A DNA stretch of 64,000 nt, taken from the NCBI GenBank assembly GCA_002286715.1, contig NSJX01000004.1, positions 694,253 through 758,252 on the forward strand. The letters run 5' to 3'. The position numbers and the translations under genes were made by a program. The notes beneath the pieces are model-generated. The model saw only the letters and a program-made list of their open reading frames with translations. It did no database searches and was not told where the DNA came from. The stretch is from Dentipellis sp. KUC8613. Taxonomy: Eukaryota > Basidiomycota > Agaricomycetes > Russulales > Hericiaceae. Positions 46,729 through 59,400 of this stretch are shown one piece after another. Each line of letters opens with the position of its first letter. Within the stretch, counting starts at the first letter, position 1.

Positions 46729-47214
46729 TTAAAGATTGGGATTGTTTATAGCAGCCTGGCGATCTATCTGGTAGCCGTCGAGCGTCTGTCCAAAGTAGAC
46801 AAATGACAATGAATCCATCTTGCTCGTGATCCCCCCAGCGCTGGCCTGGAAGGCATCCGAATAAGTCCTTCGTGCAGCTACATGAGACGTGTGCCGACGC
46901 GAGGTAACCACGCTCAGCCATACTCCCATCGCATCAAGCAATGCGTTGATACCATATGCGCACGTCATGTCCAACATGAGCTCGCGTGAGAGGTATTGGC
47001 CCTCCGAGCCGCTGTGCGCAAGTTCAGGCCGCCATCGGTACCGAAAATACACCAGCGAAACGTCCCGAGGAAGCTCAAGAAGGGTTATCAGATTGGACCA
47101 GTAGATTGAACAGGCAATCGCCGCAGCCACACAGGTAGTGGCACCGGACCTTGAGAGGCGCTTGAAAGGCGAATGTTCGTCCAGAACATTCAACAAAAAC
47201 GGTGTGCGGCTCAA
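46729..47214 (-). CDS. Unrecognised ORF, possibly coding
   Basis: A 161-codon frame with fairly even amino-acid use, hydrophobic around CVAAAIACSIYWSNLITLL and ending GGITSKMDSLSFVYFGQTLD then GYQIDRQAAINNPNL. A good CAG-type acceptor lies upstream, so it may be the last exon of a spliced gene, but I could not join it to the ORFs at 47574-48377. No domain recognised. Confidence 0.25.
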   Translation of the reverse strand: MSRTPFLLNVLDEHSPFKRLSRSGATTCVAAAIACSIYWSNLITLLELPRDVSLVYFRYRWRPELAHSGSEGQYLSRELMLDMTCAYGINALLDAMGVWLSVVTSRRHTSHVAARRTYSDAFQASAGGITSKMDSLSFVYFGQTLDGYQIDRQAAINNPNL

Positions 47215-47930
47215 CGGCCCGCCAATGCACCCGCATCTCCCTAGCGCGCCTCTTCACGATGGGATCGCGTTCGACAGGCGCGCAACGGAGCCCACGCAGT
47301 CGATGACGGTGCATCTTGGATGGAAGGATTGCCGTGACGCTGGGGACGCATATGTCGCCTCAAGGACTTGAAAGGGGGTTGCAGTTTCCTTGAATCTCCG
47401 CAAGCATCCGGAAATTCACGCCGCGGATGGCGGTGCACGTATTCAGCTTAATACCACCCGTGCCTGCTCTGCATATGGTCAGACCCAGACTCGAGCTGAG
47501 GTTGCAGCGCATGGCCGCAGCGCTGCCAGAAGGTCCTTTCTAGAAGACGTGGAGAGAGTTTAGGCATGAGCGGTCATTGGCTACGGTATATATATCGACT
47601 TACAGGAGATGTGTTCGGGATTCCTTGGATGGCAGCCTCAATTGTACTTCTTCTATTCGCCTTGAAGGATTGAAGAGGCGGATGAAAAATACTTCCAAGT
47701 ACAGACACCGCAGAGGGCGGAGAATCTCGCGAGCCATGTGAGGACTTGGGGGAACACATAGCTGAAAGCAGTTCTTGGAACCAACTAGCCTCACACAGTA
47801 GGAGCCGCCGGAGCATGTGCTTCAGGGACTGTGTAATTACATGCCCGACCCAAGCACGGTAATCTCAAACCAAGGGGATTCCTGACGACGACAGCAGCAT
47901 CAGACATATAATCAGATGGTGCGAACGTAC

Positions 47931-48377
47931 TTAAGAGAGATATTTGGCTGTCACGGTTCCGATCCTCGTCTGTTCGTCTGTTGCGCTGTCATCGACGTGG
48001 TCAACATCGTGAATTGTTGCTGTCAAGGTCGCTCTCAACGCGGTATCTCCAAGTTCTACATGCCTGCACGTGATGACCTCAAATTCCCACGTGTTCCGAG
48101 GTGTTTTGGCAGTGGACGCGTAGGGGTCCTGCTCATTTTCTGCTTCGATGCTCAGTCTGACGTCCCACTCCGCCGACTCTACAGATTTGCAAAAGATATC
48201 AAAATATGCCTCTAATGGACCATTGAAATGCACCACCGTTCCGCTAGAACACTCCAGACCACCAGGTCTCGGACTGTCTTCTGCTCTTAGTTTCGGGCAA
48301 GGTACGAAGAACAGGAAATCTGCGACATGTAGACGATTGTTGCTCTTACCCCTGCATTGCCGCATGGCACAATGCAA
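47931..48377 (-). CDS. Unrecognised ORF, possibly an exon
   Basis: 149 codons with a soluble-protein-like composition: VADFLFFVPCPKLRAED, VVHFNGPLEAYFDIFCKSV, ESAEWDVRLSIEAENEQDP and TWEFEVITCRHVELGDTAL. It stops at 47931. An AAAG acceptor-like site precedes it. A downstream frame (47574-47816) also looks partly coding. Family unknown; it could be a gene remnant. Confidence 0.3.
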   Translation of the reverse strand: MHCAMRQCRGKSNNRLHVADFLFFVPCPKLRAEDSPRPGGLECSSGTVVHFNGPLEAYFDIFCKSVESAEWDVRLSIEAENEQDPYASTAKTPRNTWEFEVITCRHVELGDTALRATLTATIHDVDHVDDSATDEQTRIGTVTAKYLS

Positions 48378-48452
48378 ATACTTTTGAGTTGTGGGGTGAG
48401 TGCGGAGTCAGAACATGCTGGCCAGATCTTTTAACATCTCTTGAATTCTAGT

Positions 48453-48782
48453 TCAGGGTGTTGGTGCCCATACTCGTTTCACCAGCGGCAAATACACTAG
48501 TCGAATGAGCCAGCCGCCATGCTGTAAGGTGGCCACTCGTTCTTCTGCACATCCACTTACGAGATTATAGAAACGAGGTATTGCAGCGATCGTTGCCAGG
48601 GCCATGTCTCGTAAGGTTCTCCCAGACCTCTCCGCGATTCTCGCACGGGGACTCCTCGAGGCACGGCGCCCGGGGCTGCCTGTATCAAGGTCTCCGCTCG
48701 CCGAATCTGTCGGACGTAGATCAACCTGCTTTGGCTGGTATTCTGACGCTCCTATGCGGCGGTGCTGTTCATCATAGGTCAC
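48453..48782 (-). CDS. Unrecognised ORF, possibly coding
   Basis: 109 codons beginning near MTYDEQHRRIGASEYQPKQV and ending LVKRVWAPTP. An in-frame 39-nt stretch has GT-AG ends and might be retained or removed. It lies upstream of the 47931-48377 ORF on the same strand; no joint product could be built. No domain recognised. Confidence 0.2.
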   Translation of the reverse strand: MTYDEQHRRIGASEYQPKQVDLRPTDSASGDLDTGSPGRRASRSPRARIAERSGRTLRDMALATIAAIPRFYNLVSGCAEERVATLQHGGWLIRLVYLPLVKRVWAPTP

Positions 48783-51700
48783 GGTCTACCATCATATAGG
48801 TCAGCTTGAAAAGGTCTGATAGTGGATACAAACTTTCTTACTCAAGCGTCACGCCTGAAAGACTCCGGGATTGATTAAAGACGACAGGGGGCTGCCCCTC
48901 TGCGCATCGACGTTCCGGAGGAGTCGGACCAACCCTCTCTACAAATAATCCATTCTCAGGGATGCTATCCTGCCTCTGGTCCTTCCATTCTTCGTATCTT
49001 TCACATGTCCTATCGACTCAGCAACCCTGCTGTATTCCACAGACAGCCTCCGTAAGTGTCTTGCTCTCAAGGATAGCACTGCACTTACACCGGCGCTCAT
49101 CGAATCGCCGCGGTGGCCACCAGGCGCCCTCCAGGTCATTCCGGCGGACAGGGACGTGGCACCCTAGGAGAACGATTTCCCAATCTGACGTGCCCTGGTG
49201 CTTCTGGACTCTCTCGTACCTTCGGCGTTTGAAGGATCTATCGGCACGATAACGCCCGACGATTTACAGCTTCGCACGGACCCAATGCATATTGGACTTG
49301 CTTCGTTGCCGTCCGCGTGTTGGAGAAATGCCGCGGCGCGTGCCGTGTCGCCGACAAAGCTGGGTTTTGACTTCCACGCCAGTGTCAGAAACGGCTGCAC
49401 TCTTCCTGCTGCTCATGGTGCATACGCTCGGTGAGTGCCGCTAATCTAGAATCTTCATTCTGCATGCTCACACAAGACGCCGCAGGATCCGCGGTCGAGA
49501 GCATTGCCGGCACTTCGCCGCTATCCTACGTATCCGAACCGCATTATGAACCTTCTGCCTCGTGCGCGTCCGGTCTGACCATTTTCAAACCTTGCGCTGC
49601 TGGTCCTCAGCCTCATCGGCGCTCAATCTATTTCTTCGATTGAAGCACTTTATCGGTCTCACCAATCCATCACGTCACTGCGCTTACCGTCCCCTACCAG
49701 GCACTCTGCGCAGCCGTCTTACAGAATGTAGCTTTACTGCCTTTGATCTACGTAATTGGCGGTACGTCTGCATATGCTGGTACCTTCTTGTGCTTACTGA
49801 CATCCCCTCAGAATACCGGTCTTGGATTGTCGTTCGCATCGCGAGGTCACATCGCTTGACCCATCGCACAGCGGAAGGCTCATGTTACGGAGAAGCTGAC
49901 TGTAGAACCTCCGACACGATGATCTCCGTTATCATCAACCCCAGCATCGCTCAATCGAAGCAGGCGGCGCCGCGCCGGACCCGCGCGTGTCCGGGATGCA
50001 AGGCAATTATGGAGCGACGGACCTCCAATACTTCGAACACGCCTCGGCCAGGCGTTTTTCACTGAGCTTCCAGCTCACAGGAGCCTTTAGCTCTCGTCGA
50101 CGAATCGCCAAACCTTCCTTTTGTCCCCTTCGCACCCACGGCTCCCCACTGCCCGCCGCCCCAGTCATCACGAGTCCTGCCCGCCCATGCACACCGTGGA
50201 CGCGGGGTGCACGTCTCGGGTAGCCGGCGTATGTATTAGCGGGACCACGGCGCCGCGTGACTGACGTGCTCGGGGGCAGGCAGAGGCATGGCGCGCGGAG
50301 ATCTGTTCTCCCGTTTCGAAAAGCCTCTTCTGTGATCTGGTATCCTGGAAGCCCTGGCATCGATTGCTTCCACCCTTGTGCATTGCAGCGCTGGAGGGCG
50401 CCGTCTGCGCTGAAGACCGCAAGACGTGGAATTTCCATGGCTCTACATGGAAGAAGAGGAAGTCCGAACTCCATGTCCGTTTGCTCCGAGAACCTCGACT
50501 CAATGGCGCTCGTTCATCTGCAGGCGTTTGTGCGATATGGTCCGCGTGCGCGCTGGCGGCTATCTCTGCATCTGCGAACTGTTCTGGTAGGGCTTTCTCA
50601 AATCCCGGTGGGATTAGAGGCTGGTGCGGTAGACGCATGGCGCGATTTCTCGGGCATCAAGTGCAGAGCAAGCATTAGCCTTTTCACGCTTCCCCTGGGC
50701 CGATCCAAACATGTTCGAGAACGTAATCTAGGCAGGATCAGAGTCGCGTGTCGAACCAGAACCTCCGCTATCGCGATCTGTGGGTTTCGTGCCAGTGGCT
50801 CAAAGCGCGTGCGTTCGACGTTCGATGTTCAACCTCCGTCGGACAAGGTTCAGACTTCACAACCGTGACTCCTCACTGCACATGCTACGGTATCTGCGAG
50901 TCTCGATACAGGATCCAGTTCAACACGACTTTCCGGAGCTCAAAATGAGACTAGGCCGTTTATGCCTAGGCAACCCATTGCTGAATTCCCACCAATTCAC
51001 GACTTTCGAACATCAGGAACTCTGTTCGCTGGGAATGATGGTGGACATGCGTGCCGGACGTCTCTCTCGCGTCTCTTTTGGGCGTGGCCGGATCTGTGCA
51101 CTTTCGCTGGTGCTGTGTGCTGTACATCGAAGCGGTAACACGACCTTCGGACATCGTGGGCTTCTTCACTGGGAACGCTTGACGACGGTATCACCCATGC
51201 ACGACTTCTGTAGTCGTCCTGCGAAGCCTGGAAGTGACCAGAGCCTGACGGGACGTCATCGCCGCTTCCTGAAACGGGGGATGAAGAACACAACTCTGGC
51301 CACCCGTGTTCCATGGTCAATAGTATGTTCTCTGCCCCCTTTCCCACCAATAATGTCTAACACAGTCTTAGTACTCTAGGTGATTACCCACGAGGCATTT
51401 AGGCGAGAAGGAACGTTCTTTCGTACCATCAGCAATACCATATATATCATCGAATTATTCAGTGACTCCGATCGACGCCCCCTGAGCCCTTTTTTGACTC
51501 CTGGGTCTTCCGGCGGCTCACGACTGGGTTATAACAAAGGCCCTGGAGATCTCGACGACGCGCGATTGGCCCGAATCTACGCCAGGGATTTGAATGGATC
51601 AGTGCATCAGAAAGTCATTAGTGGACTAGTCGCGATCGAATAGAGGTATCTCCGATACCTCGAGGCTTGCAGGCCCCGCATCCTCTTTGGGCTTCATTCG

Positions 51701-52411
51701 ACGATAATCTGAGGCTGCGCTATTGTATGTATCCCCCGGTGCACAGCTACTTCAGGCTCTATTCAACTGTCGCAGCTCAGCTCGAGCTTCTTCAAACAGC
51801 CTGACTGCTCACTTCCGTCCTTCAATGACGTCCCGCCTTATCAAACAATACTCCCATGTACGTATAAATCACGGACATTATTCTCACCGGCTGCTAATGA
51901 TGCCTTTTTGTTTTTGTCATCGCGCCCTCCAGACAATGGGCTATCGCGACTCTTCCCTCATCGCGCGTCATGGGACCCGGATGTGCGCGAAAATGGAATG
52001 GGATTACGCTCAAGCCTTTCATATTCTGTCTGTCATTACTCGTCATTTAGGTCAATTTCTGCTAATGGAGAATGCTGCTAGCAAGTGAATGGCGCCGATT
52101 CTGGATGTACATGGTGTTCTGGAAATGCTCCACAGAAATTCTGTTTTTCTGTTGTGACGGAGACTCAGGGATGGCGCTATGTCAGGATATAGGCAAGTCT
52201 TGCGTCCTTCTTTGCGCCTCTTTACTCAACGAAATGTGTACTTCACAGCATCCCAGGGATATCCCAATCCCAAATAAGTTCCCGGTAGTCCAGGTCGGAG
52301 CTTCGGTGACCCCAGTCTTTCGCTCCGGTTTCTAAGCTTAGAATCAGTACGTATACGAGTATCAATCACGGGAAGTCCTTCCATTTATTGGGTTTTCTTT
52401 CTGTTTTCTAG

Positions 52412-52590
52412 ACGGTCCATTCACTGCATCGTGCGGCTTCAATCGGCTGATTATGCGACGAGATTCTGGACGATATCAGATTGCACTTGCACTCCAGATG
52501 CACCGAAGGTTCTCTGGCCGTTGATCGTGACGTCTCAGGCTCTCCACTCGGATGAGATGGCATTTGTTGCGCGCCCTGGATCTTTCGACG
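52412..52590 (+). repeat. Imperfect direct repeat, copy A
   Basis: Similar to 52767-52930 over about 165 bp. The best-kept core, GATCGTGACGTCTCAGG then TCTCCACTC, starts at 52523 and recurs 345 bp downstream. An intron-like stretch ending TTCTAG precedes it. Confidence 0.6.
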
Positions 52591-52766
52591 GGATTCGAGG
52601 ACCAAAATACTCCCTCGCTCACCGCAGGACGGCGTGCGAAGCCGAACCCATGGTGCTGGGCTAGCACAGAATGTTCTCAACATTAACTTTTCGACCGTGT
52701 ACGTACTCGAGTGTCATTTATGCATTTATCCTATTTATCGATGGTCTGTGTTCCGTCCTCCAGATA

Positions 52767-52930
52767 GTCTATTCGACGCATCGCAACGTCTCAATCGGAT
52801 GCTTATGCTTGAGGATCCTATGCGACATGAGATTGCATTCAAGAAGCTTTCGAGGTTTTCTGTCCTCGATCGTGACGTCTCAGGTTCTCCACTCAATTGC
52901 GACGTCCCTTCATTCGCGCCCTGAATACAT
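52767..52930 (+). repeat. Imperfect direct repeat, copy B
   Basis: Diverged copy of 52412-52590, again preceded by an intron-like GTACGTACTC ... CCTCCAG stretch. The copies differ by substitutions and small indels. Confidence 0.6.
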
Positions 52931-55900
52931 GGCGTCCATCCAGCGATCCACAATGTCACCTTAGCGTGTGTATGTAAATCCTCGCCTACTCCCTTCTCTT
53001 CCTCCAATCCAAAAACTGATGCGCTATCTCCGCAATACAGTTACCAATGTCAAAATCCAGAAATCGGAATCCAGAAGCCTGAATTGAGAAGTGCGAAGCT
53101 CGCCTCCGCCTACTACGACAGATGATCAGGGCGGCAGTCTCGAAAACATGCTTCGCCCATGATGCGCATGGGGCCTGCAGGCCCTGTCAAAGCGCTTCTC
53201 CCTGCCAGGCACTAGTGACGGAACACGGCGATGGCACTTCATCCTCGTTGTGCAGTATTTTCGTCCAGCCAGAGCGCGGGTGCCGTCACCGTCACCGTCA
53301 TCGCCAGCAGACCTTTGTACGTATGCCTCTATATCTATACGCCACACCGCACTGGCACAGCGCTGAAACGCGTCGGCTCGCTCATGAATGATGCATAGAT
53401 ATCTCTGTCGGCAGGCTCATCTTCAGGCTTTCGAAGTGCAATGTCAAATAAAAATCGTGAACCGCGAAGCCGTGTCGGCGGTCCGAATTCTCCTGGATCT
53501 CGTCAAATCCGGACGGTGCAAGGCGTATTGGGATTGGCATGCCGTATACCAATGATTTGCATCGGCCGAAGACGGGGCTGGAGGGACTCAGAAGAAGCAG
53601 AAGCCCTTCGTCTCGCTTACTAGCTGCAGACTAACACCGCTCCGTCGAACGTCGAATTTCGAACGACGGATATCCTGGGCCCGCCGGTCGGCTGTGTGTA
53701 TTCTGGCCATGGCGACACCTCCGAGTCGGCGCTGTGCCAGTGCTGCGACGCAACTTTGACCCAAAGCCTTCGGCGCCGTGGTTCAATTTGGCCTGGTACT
53801 ATTTTGACTAGGGCCCCTACGCGTAAGTGCCCTTCAGAACCGACTGCCGTCATACCTGAACCCGCTGCTGATTTTTCTTAGTGATTTTTTTTTGGACCGG
53901 CCTCGAGGTGCCATTGCCAGTGGCTGACGCCATACTCGCTCGGATGGGTGGCTGGATCACGCCCGCTATTACGCTGGGAATACTACGCACTATGCGCAGT
54001 GTCCATGAAACTGAAACTCTTCGGTTAATGTTGGCATTTCGCAGCCGCAGCCGCAGGTGACGCGTAGACTCCGATGTAGGTAGTCTGCTTATCTGTGTAG
54101 GCCCAGCTTGCGAGTCTACTGATAGCCTTAGCGTGGTTTCTGATCCATGCATACTCGGTGCCGCAGTGTTGTTGTTGTTCCCCCTACCTGGAGTCAACTG
54201 CGCTATCAAGCATTGACGATGGCCGGAAGGTACTCTACTTGGAATCTATTACCCAACACAGCGCATGGTATCCAGGTCAAGGCGACATTCTCCACGCATC
54301 CCGTAACCGCCCTCGGGCAGCCTCGGTGCCTCTCGCGAATCACCGCTGGCATCTGCTACAAATTCGGACCAAGCGACGTCGAGCTTCGCACATCATGCAT
54401 CAGGTCAAAGCATCACGCAGGCTATTGCTCTGGGAACCCCTGCTCGCGTACTTGTGCTCATTCTTAGCCTGGCCAAGGTCAAGTGCCGCCGCTGCCCAAC
54501 GACGCCCGCCGCAGCGGCCCGCTGAACCAGACGCCTGCCCACCAGCAGACACCCCTTCTGCCATCGTTGATTTATATGCGCGCCCGCAACCGCGCAACCG
54601 CACCGGCGTACGGCATCCGAAGAACTACCCGTGCCCCACTAGGCACTAGGCACTCTCAGAGTCTATCGGTATCGGTATCGCTGGGCCCCATGTCCGCGCC
54701 TGACTGCATTCTTGGCTGCTGTACTCAAGTGCTTTTGTTTTCGGACATTAATTAATGAAGTCCGTGGTCATCCTGGCTATATCTAGTGCTAATATGTGCG
54801 CATACACATCGATATCGCGGCTTCACGGTCACCGGTCAAGTGGCAAGTCAAGTTCCCCCTCCCAGCCACTGGTACCCAGCAAGAATTACAAGCGTCCGCT
54901 TTTGGTTTATGCATTCGCCGAATTCGCTCATGGTGGTGGTGGACGGGTTGCGCCACCACCGTGACTGATGCAGATGCATCATGGGCGCCCATGGATCCCA
55001 CTTAGGCATGCATATTCATTCATTCAAGGTTCCAGTCCTAGTTCTAGGTTCCACGTTCCACGATTCGCACTGGGCGTGTGTAGGCGCGCGTCCCACGCCC
55101 GCCTGCTCAAAGTCCCCGAGGCTATGAAGGCTTGGGCACTCCTTATCTCGCCTCCTGGGTCACTTGAACCGAGTTGAAGCGATTTACGACTGGGACATGG
55201 ATTCATGTAATGTATGCCACAGGCGCGGAGGAGTCAGGACTGAATGGATCGAAATACCCTGCCGATCGCGATGTCAACGTCTGCATCGACGCTCTGCACG
55301 TACCCTTGATGACAGCCTGGGCCGTCCTATTCCCTCCGAGCAGCTAGCTTTGGGAACCCTGTGTCCCAGCTTGTGTATGAATGCATGAGCTATCCATGAC
55401 GCGAAGCTCCCTTTGCCTTGACGTTTGAACGGCGAACCGAAATACTTGCACCTCGACCGATCACGACACTCCACAATGCGACGGTCTGGGCCACGATTGA
55501 GCTCCAGCACCATAGCCTGCGGAACGCAGTGTACATGCATGCATGTCGCCGGAGCCGTGCTGCCAATGTCATACCTCTCCCGCAATGAACTCACAGCGCC
55601 AACAACCGCCGACGCATGACGTTAGCAATACACACACTGCCGACACTGATAGCATTTTAAGACATCTTTGCATTTGTTTGATTGACTTTGCGGGTACGTA
55701 GGCTCTACATCATGCACCATATCTATCAGCAAGCCCATATCAATGAGCGGCGGAAAGGAGGAACGAATGAGGAAGAGGGTGGGAACGGGAGGACGGGGGA
55801 GGGGCAAGAGGCCACCGCGTCGTCAGGGACTCGGTGGGGATATCAAAGATATGCTGTGAGGAGGATGCAAGAGAGGCAATAATAATGTAAGTTATAGACT

Positions 55901-56156
55901 TTTGCGATTGCGACATAGAGGGTGGAGTGTACTGGAACAAACAGGGTGGAGATGGGGACGGCGAGGAAGATCCAACGAAGCGTGAGGTAGAGAGTACAGT
56001 GGAAAATGATGTACAGGAGAAAGAAAAGGGCAGAACTGGGCAAGGGCGGGAGTGGAGGCGGACGGATGCGCACATGGCAAGGGTGGGACGGACTGCGCTG
56101 CGGACGCGTCAAGGCGTGTGCGAGCCGCGTCGCGAGGGTGGGAGTAGCGGAGGCAG

Positions 56157-56444
56157 TCAGTCCTGCCTGCTGAGCTCGGCCTGGGTGAGGTTGAGCACGA
56201 AGGTTCCGCCCGAGTAGTTCTTCGGGGGCTCAATGAGCTTCACGCCCTTGGTTGCCTTGCGGCCGGGTGCGGGAACAGCCAGCCTCTGGGCGATGGAGGG
56301 GAAGGGGCGAAGGGGCTGTGATGAGGGGAAGGATGTTGCTCGCTGGGGGAAGGGGCGAGTGGGAGCCTTTGCGGGCTGGGAAGACGACGACGAGGCGAGG
56401 GGGGAGGAGACCATGGGTCGTGCGCGGAAGGCAGGGGCAGGCAT
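56157..56444 (-). CDS. Small disordered hypothetical protein
   Basis: 95 residues, Pro/Ser/Arg-rich, starting MPAPAFRARPMVSSPLAS and ending KLIEPPKNYSGGTFVLNLTQ then AELSRQD. The non-repetitive C-terminus looks conserved-protein-like. A CTTACAG acceptor lies just upstream of the ATG, suggesting a 5' UTR intron; the upstream in-frame ORF to 56873 is therefore probably not translated. Family unknown. Confidence 0.5.
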   Translation of the reverse strand: MPAPAFRARPMVSSPLASSSSSQPAKAPTRPFPQRATSFPSSQPLRPFPSIAQRLAVPAPGRKATKGVKLIEPPKNYSGGTFVLNLTQAELSRQD

Positions 56445-59400
56445 GGTAGCGGTGGTAGCAGCTGTAAGAGAGGAAGTCAGGAAGGAAATAAGCGCTGCGG
56501 GGAAAGGGACTAACACATTGATATCGAGTGGTACGATGGGGACGAGAGGGGCAAAGAGCGGAGGGTTATAAGGAGAGTGGGTGGAAGAGAGCGAGGATTG
56601 TTGGGGACGGACCGTTGGGGACACGACCCCATTCGTCTGTCCGCGCCGACTGCCCAATCCGGCTCTGACGCGCAGCCGCATTCCCGTCGCGTCCCGTCTC
56701 GTGCCCGCGTTGCGCCCTCTGCGCCCCACTCCGTCTCCTTCTTCCCGCACCGAACAATCGACTTTCTCCATATTACTCCCGCCCTCTCTGCGCCGCACGA
56801 CTCGCAGCACCATGACCACGACAACTTTTGCCACATCTCTCTCCGACAATCCCCACCCATTTCTTTGGGGCATCCGCGTCGAAATTCGGTCCCGCCTTTC
56901 GTAACAACCGCCGATCGCCGCCCAGATGCGGCCCGTCCTCCGTCCCCGCCCGCTCTCGTTTCTATACTCTCTCCGTCACGCACCCCTCCATGTCTCGCCA
57001 TGCCCAAAACTGCTTCATTACTCTGAAACTCGCCTTGTCGGCACGCTCACTATCTTGACACCAACGAATTACTCCCAACTGCTGGCCGTCTCCGAACCCG
57101 GAATTACGCCTCACTCCAATTCGTAGGTCTCAATTCCGACTCTTGACAATGCAATCTACGGGCACCACCGGCCGACAGGCCTGTTCAGTGCTCACCTTTG
57201 CCTATCTTTCCCTGCCGACCAGATCCCATGTGCAGGCTGTCCGGTCGCTTGGCTATGCCCCAACTGGAGACCGACCAGGCGTCTCCAAGTATCAGACTTC
57301 AAACTGCCTTCTGATACCTCGGACTTTGCGCGACTCGGAATGACTTCGCTGTGCGATAGGACTATCGTGCGCGTCCACCAACTCCAATTCCGTACGGCTT
57401 TGCCGTAGCGTCTTTGGAGCTTTCAATGTCTTCACGTCTAGCGAATGGAGCACGTCCAAACCAGATTGCTATCCTCGTTCGCGTTCCAACGCACCCCTGG
57501 CCGCCCACCATCACAAGCATCTCCACTTATCCCAGCTCTGCACCGGCCTCGCATACAAATGTGACGGAGATGTCATATCTGTGGTCAGTCAGCTATCGCC
57601 GCCGCACCCATGTCCGAGCGCTGAGCTAATGCTGCAGCCCCCTTCAATTCGATACAAGAAGCCGCCTCCGTGACAGCGACGCCTCTCTAGCATTCAGCCT
57701 GCAATCTCTTGACGTGTGGTGCACCGCGTGCCTTGCTTTGTACTCGCTCGGACGCAGCATGCGCTGGGCCTCCGTGCGCTGACACCTGTTGCGAGATATA
57801 CAGCATTGCTCTTCCATGTATCGCTCGCGCCCGGCTGCGTGCCGATTCAGATCCAGATACACTGCTTGCTAGGCACCATGCGGCTGCGTGACGCAGCTCG
57901 TCTTTGGGTTGCGGGGAAGCTTTCGCCAGGAACCTTCGAGATGCTCCTGCTCGCGCGCTCTGATCTATTACAGGCTTGCTGGACTAATGGCCCGCGGGTT
58001 CCGATGTCTGCTGCTTGCGCAGGTTGCGGAGTGCAAATCGGTGTCCGGTGTGGGCTTGTTCTGCGTAGGCTTTCCTGGGCTGATGCTTGATATCGATGTT
58101 CTAAGGTTCGGCTGTCTTGGCTGACTGTGGTTCCCATCTGGCGACGGGCGGTGACAGTAGAATTCGAGCCAACTGTAGCTGTATATGCTACGTGCTGTGT
58201 GCTGCATATGTATGTAGTCTAATTTCCCTCCAACCGCTAGACTTTGGGACAAATGACAACCTTGCTTCGAATTCTGCATTCCCACCTCGTGCTATATCAA
58301 CAAACTTCAAGCTTTGCATCACCCTATGATCATGCGAATGCTCGTAGCTTCAAAGATCAAAACTCAGCATTCAGCACTTCGGTTCGCAACCCCAAGCATC
58401 CACGCGCCCTCTCACACCGCGTCTGGGAAGCTGCTGGGCGCGGCAAACCTAATCAGCGATGGCCATGGGGCAACGTTGACGCTGTGAACACAGCAGGCCT
58501 AGGGCTGGGGTAACTTGCGAAGGCAAAGTTCGTGAGTCGCGTGACGCGGTGGGGATTCGGCCGTTTGCGTGGCGCCAGCAGTCAAACTCACTTCAGAGTG
58601 AGTGAATCCAAGCATATGTACTCGAGAATCTCACGTGCTTGTTTCCTATCTTCTTCTCATTTGCAGGTTTTCCCGTGGTCTTCAGCTCTCTTGCCAGCGT
58701 GCACGATCTCGCCGACGAGTTCTTACGCAAGGTAAGTGTATGTGAACTTTCTCCCTAGTCTGCCAGCGCTCACGCGTTTTTGACCATAATGCCACAGGCT
58801 GACGAGGATGTCATAAGTACAAGTACTTGCCGCGCTCGTTCGTTGTGCACGCTGACCCGTAGACCAGGAATAATGTGTTCAGTGTGATGCAATGGGTGCA
58901 TCTCGCAAGTACACAAACGCTATACAATACTAAATATCCAGGTAGGGCATCGGATGTCTGCGTGCACTGTGCAATGCGTATTGCGCGTCTTGTTCGGAGT
59001 ATACGCTAGGAAGGAAGTCGATCCGCTGGTGCCAGCGAACATGAGCTGCGTGCATGGACACTCGAGCAACGACGCTCCAGCAGTGCCCTGACGTGTCGCA
59101 GTGCAGTGACGAACCTCCTTCGGCGATACGACGTGCCCCAACGGACAGTCGGGCACTGCGTATCGCGTGTTCCGTGTCGGTGTCTAGTGCGTCCTCGACG
59201 CACTCAATGGGAAATCGAGCTATGACCTACATGCGCCAGCCGCATCCGTGGACTTGCACCAGAGCAACACGCATCGACGTGGCCTGTGTACTGTCTTCCT
59301 TACCCTACGGCTGCGAAATCTCAGACGCGTCGCAAAGACTCGCAATGGTGGCGTTTTCTGCGATAGCAAGACACGTCAATACCTGACAGGGCAGGCGGGG

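Larger units (their letters stand above)
48783..56156. other. Gene-poor 7.4 kb region with decayed repeats
   Basis: No recognisable protein, tRNA or rRNA. The longest plus-strand ORFs (50257-50868, 50780-51379) overlap in different frames and have no visible domain. Several stretches carry intron-like GTACGTA ... CAG spacing followed by similar sequence, and one clear imperfect duplication lies at 52412-52930. It may be decayed transposon or pseudogene sequence. Confidence 0.4.

Noticed and set aside
50257..51379. Two overlapping ORFs of about 200 codons
   Set aside because: Different frames, no splice structure, no recognisable motif, in a decayed region.
56445..56873. N-terminal extension of the small 56157-56444 gene
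   Set aside because: A splice acceptor right before the shorter ATG and the Arg/Gly-rich nature of the extension point to a leader intron.
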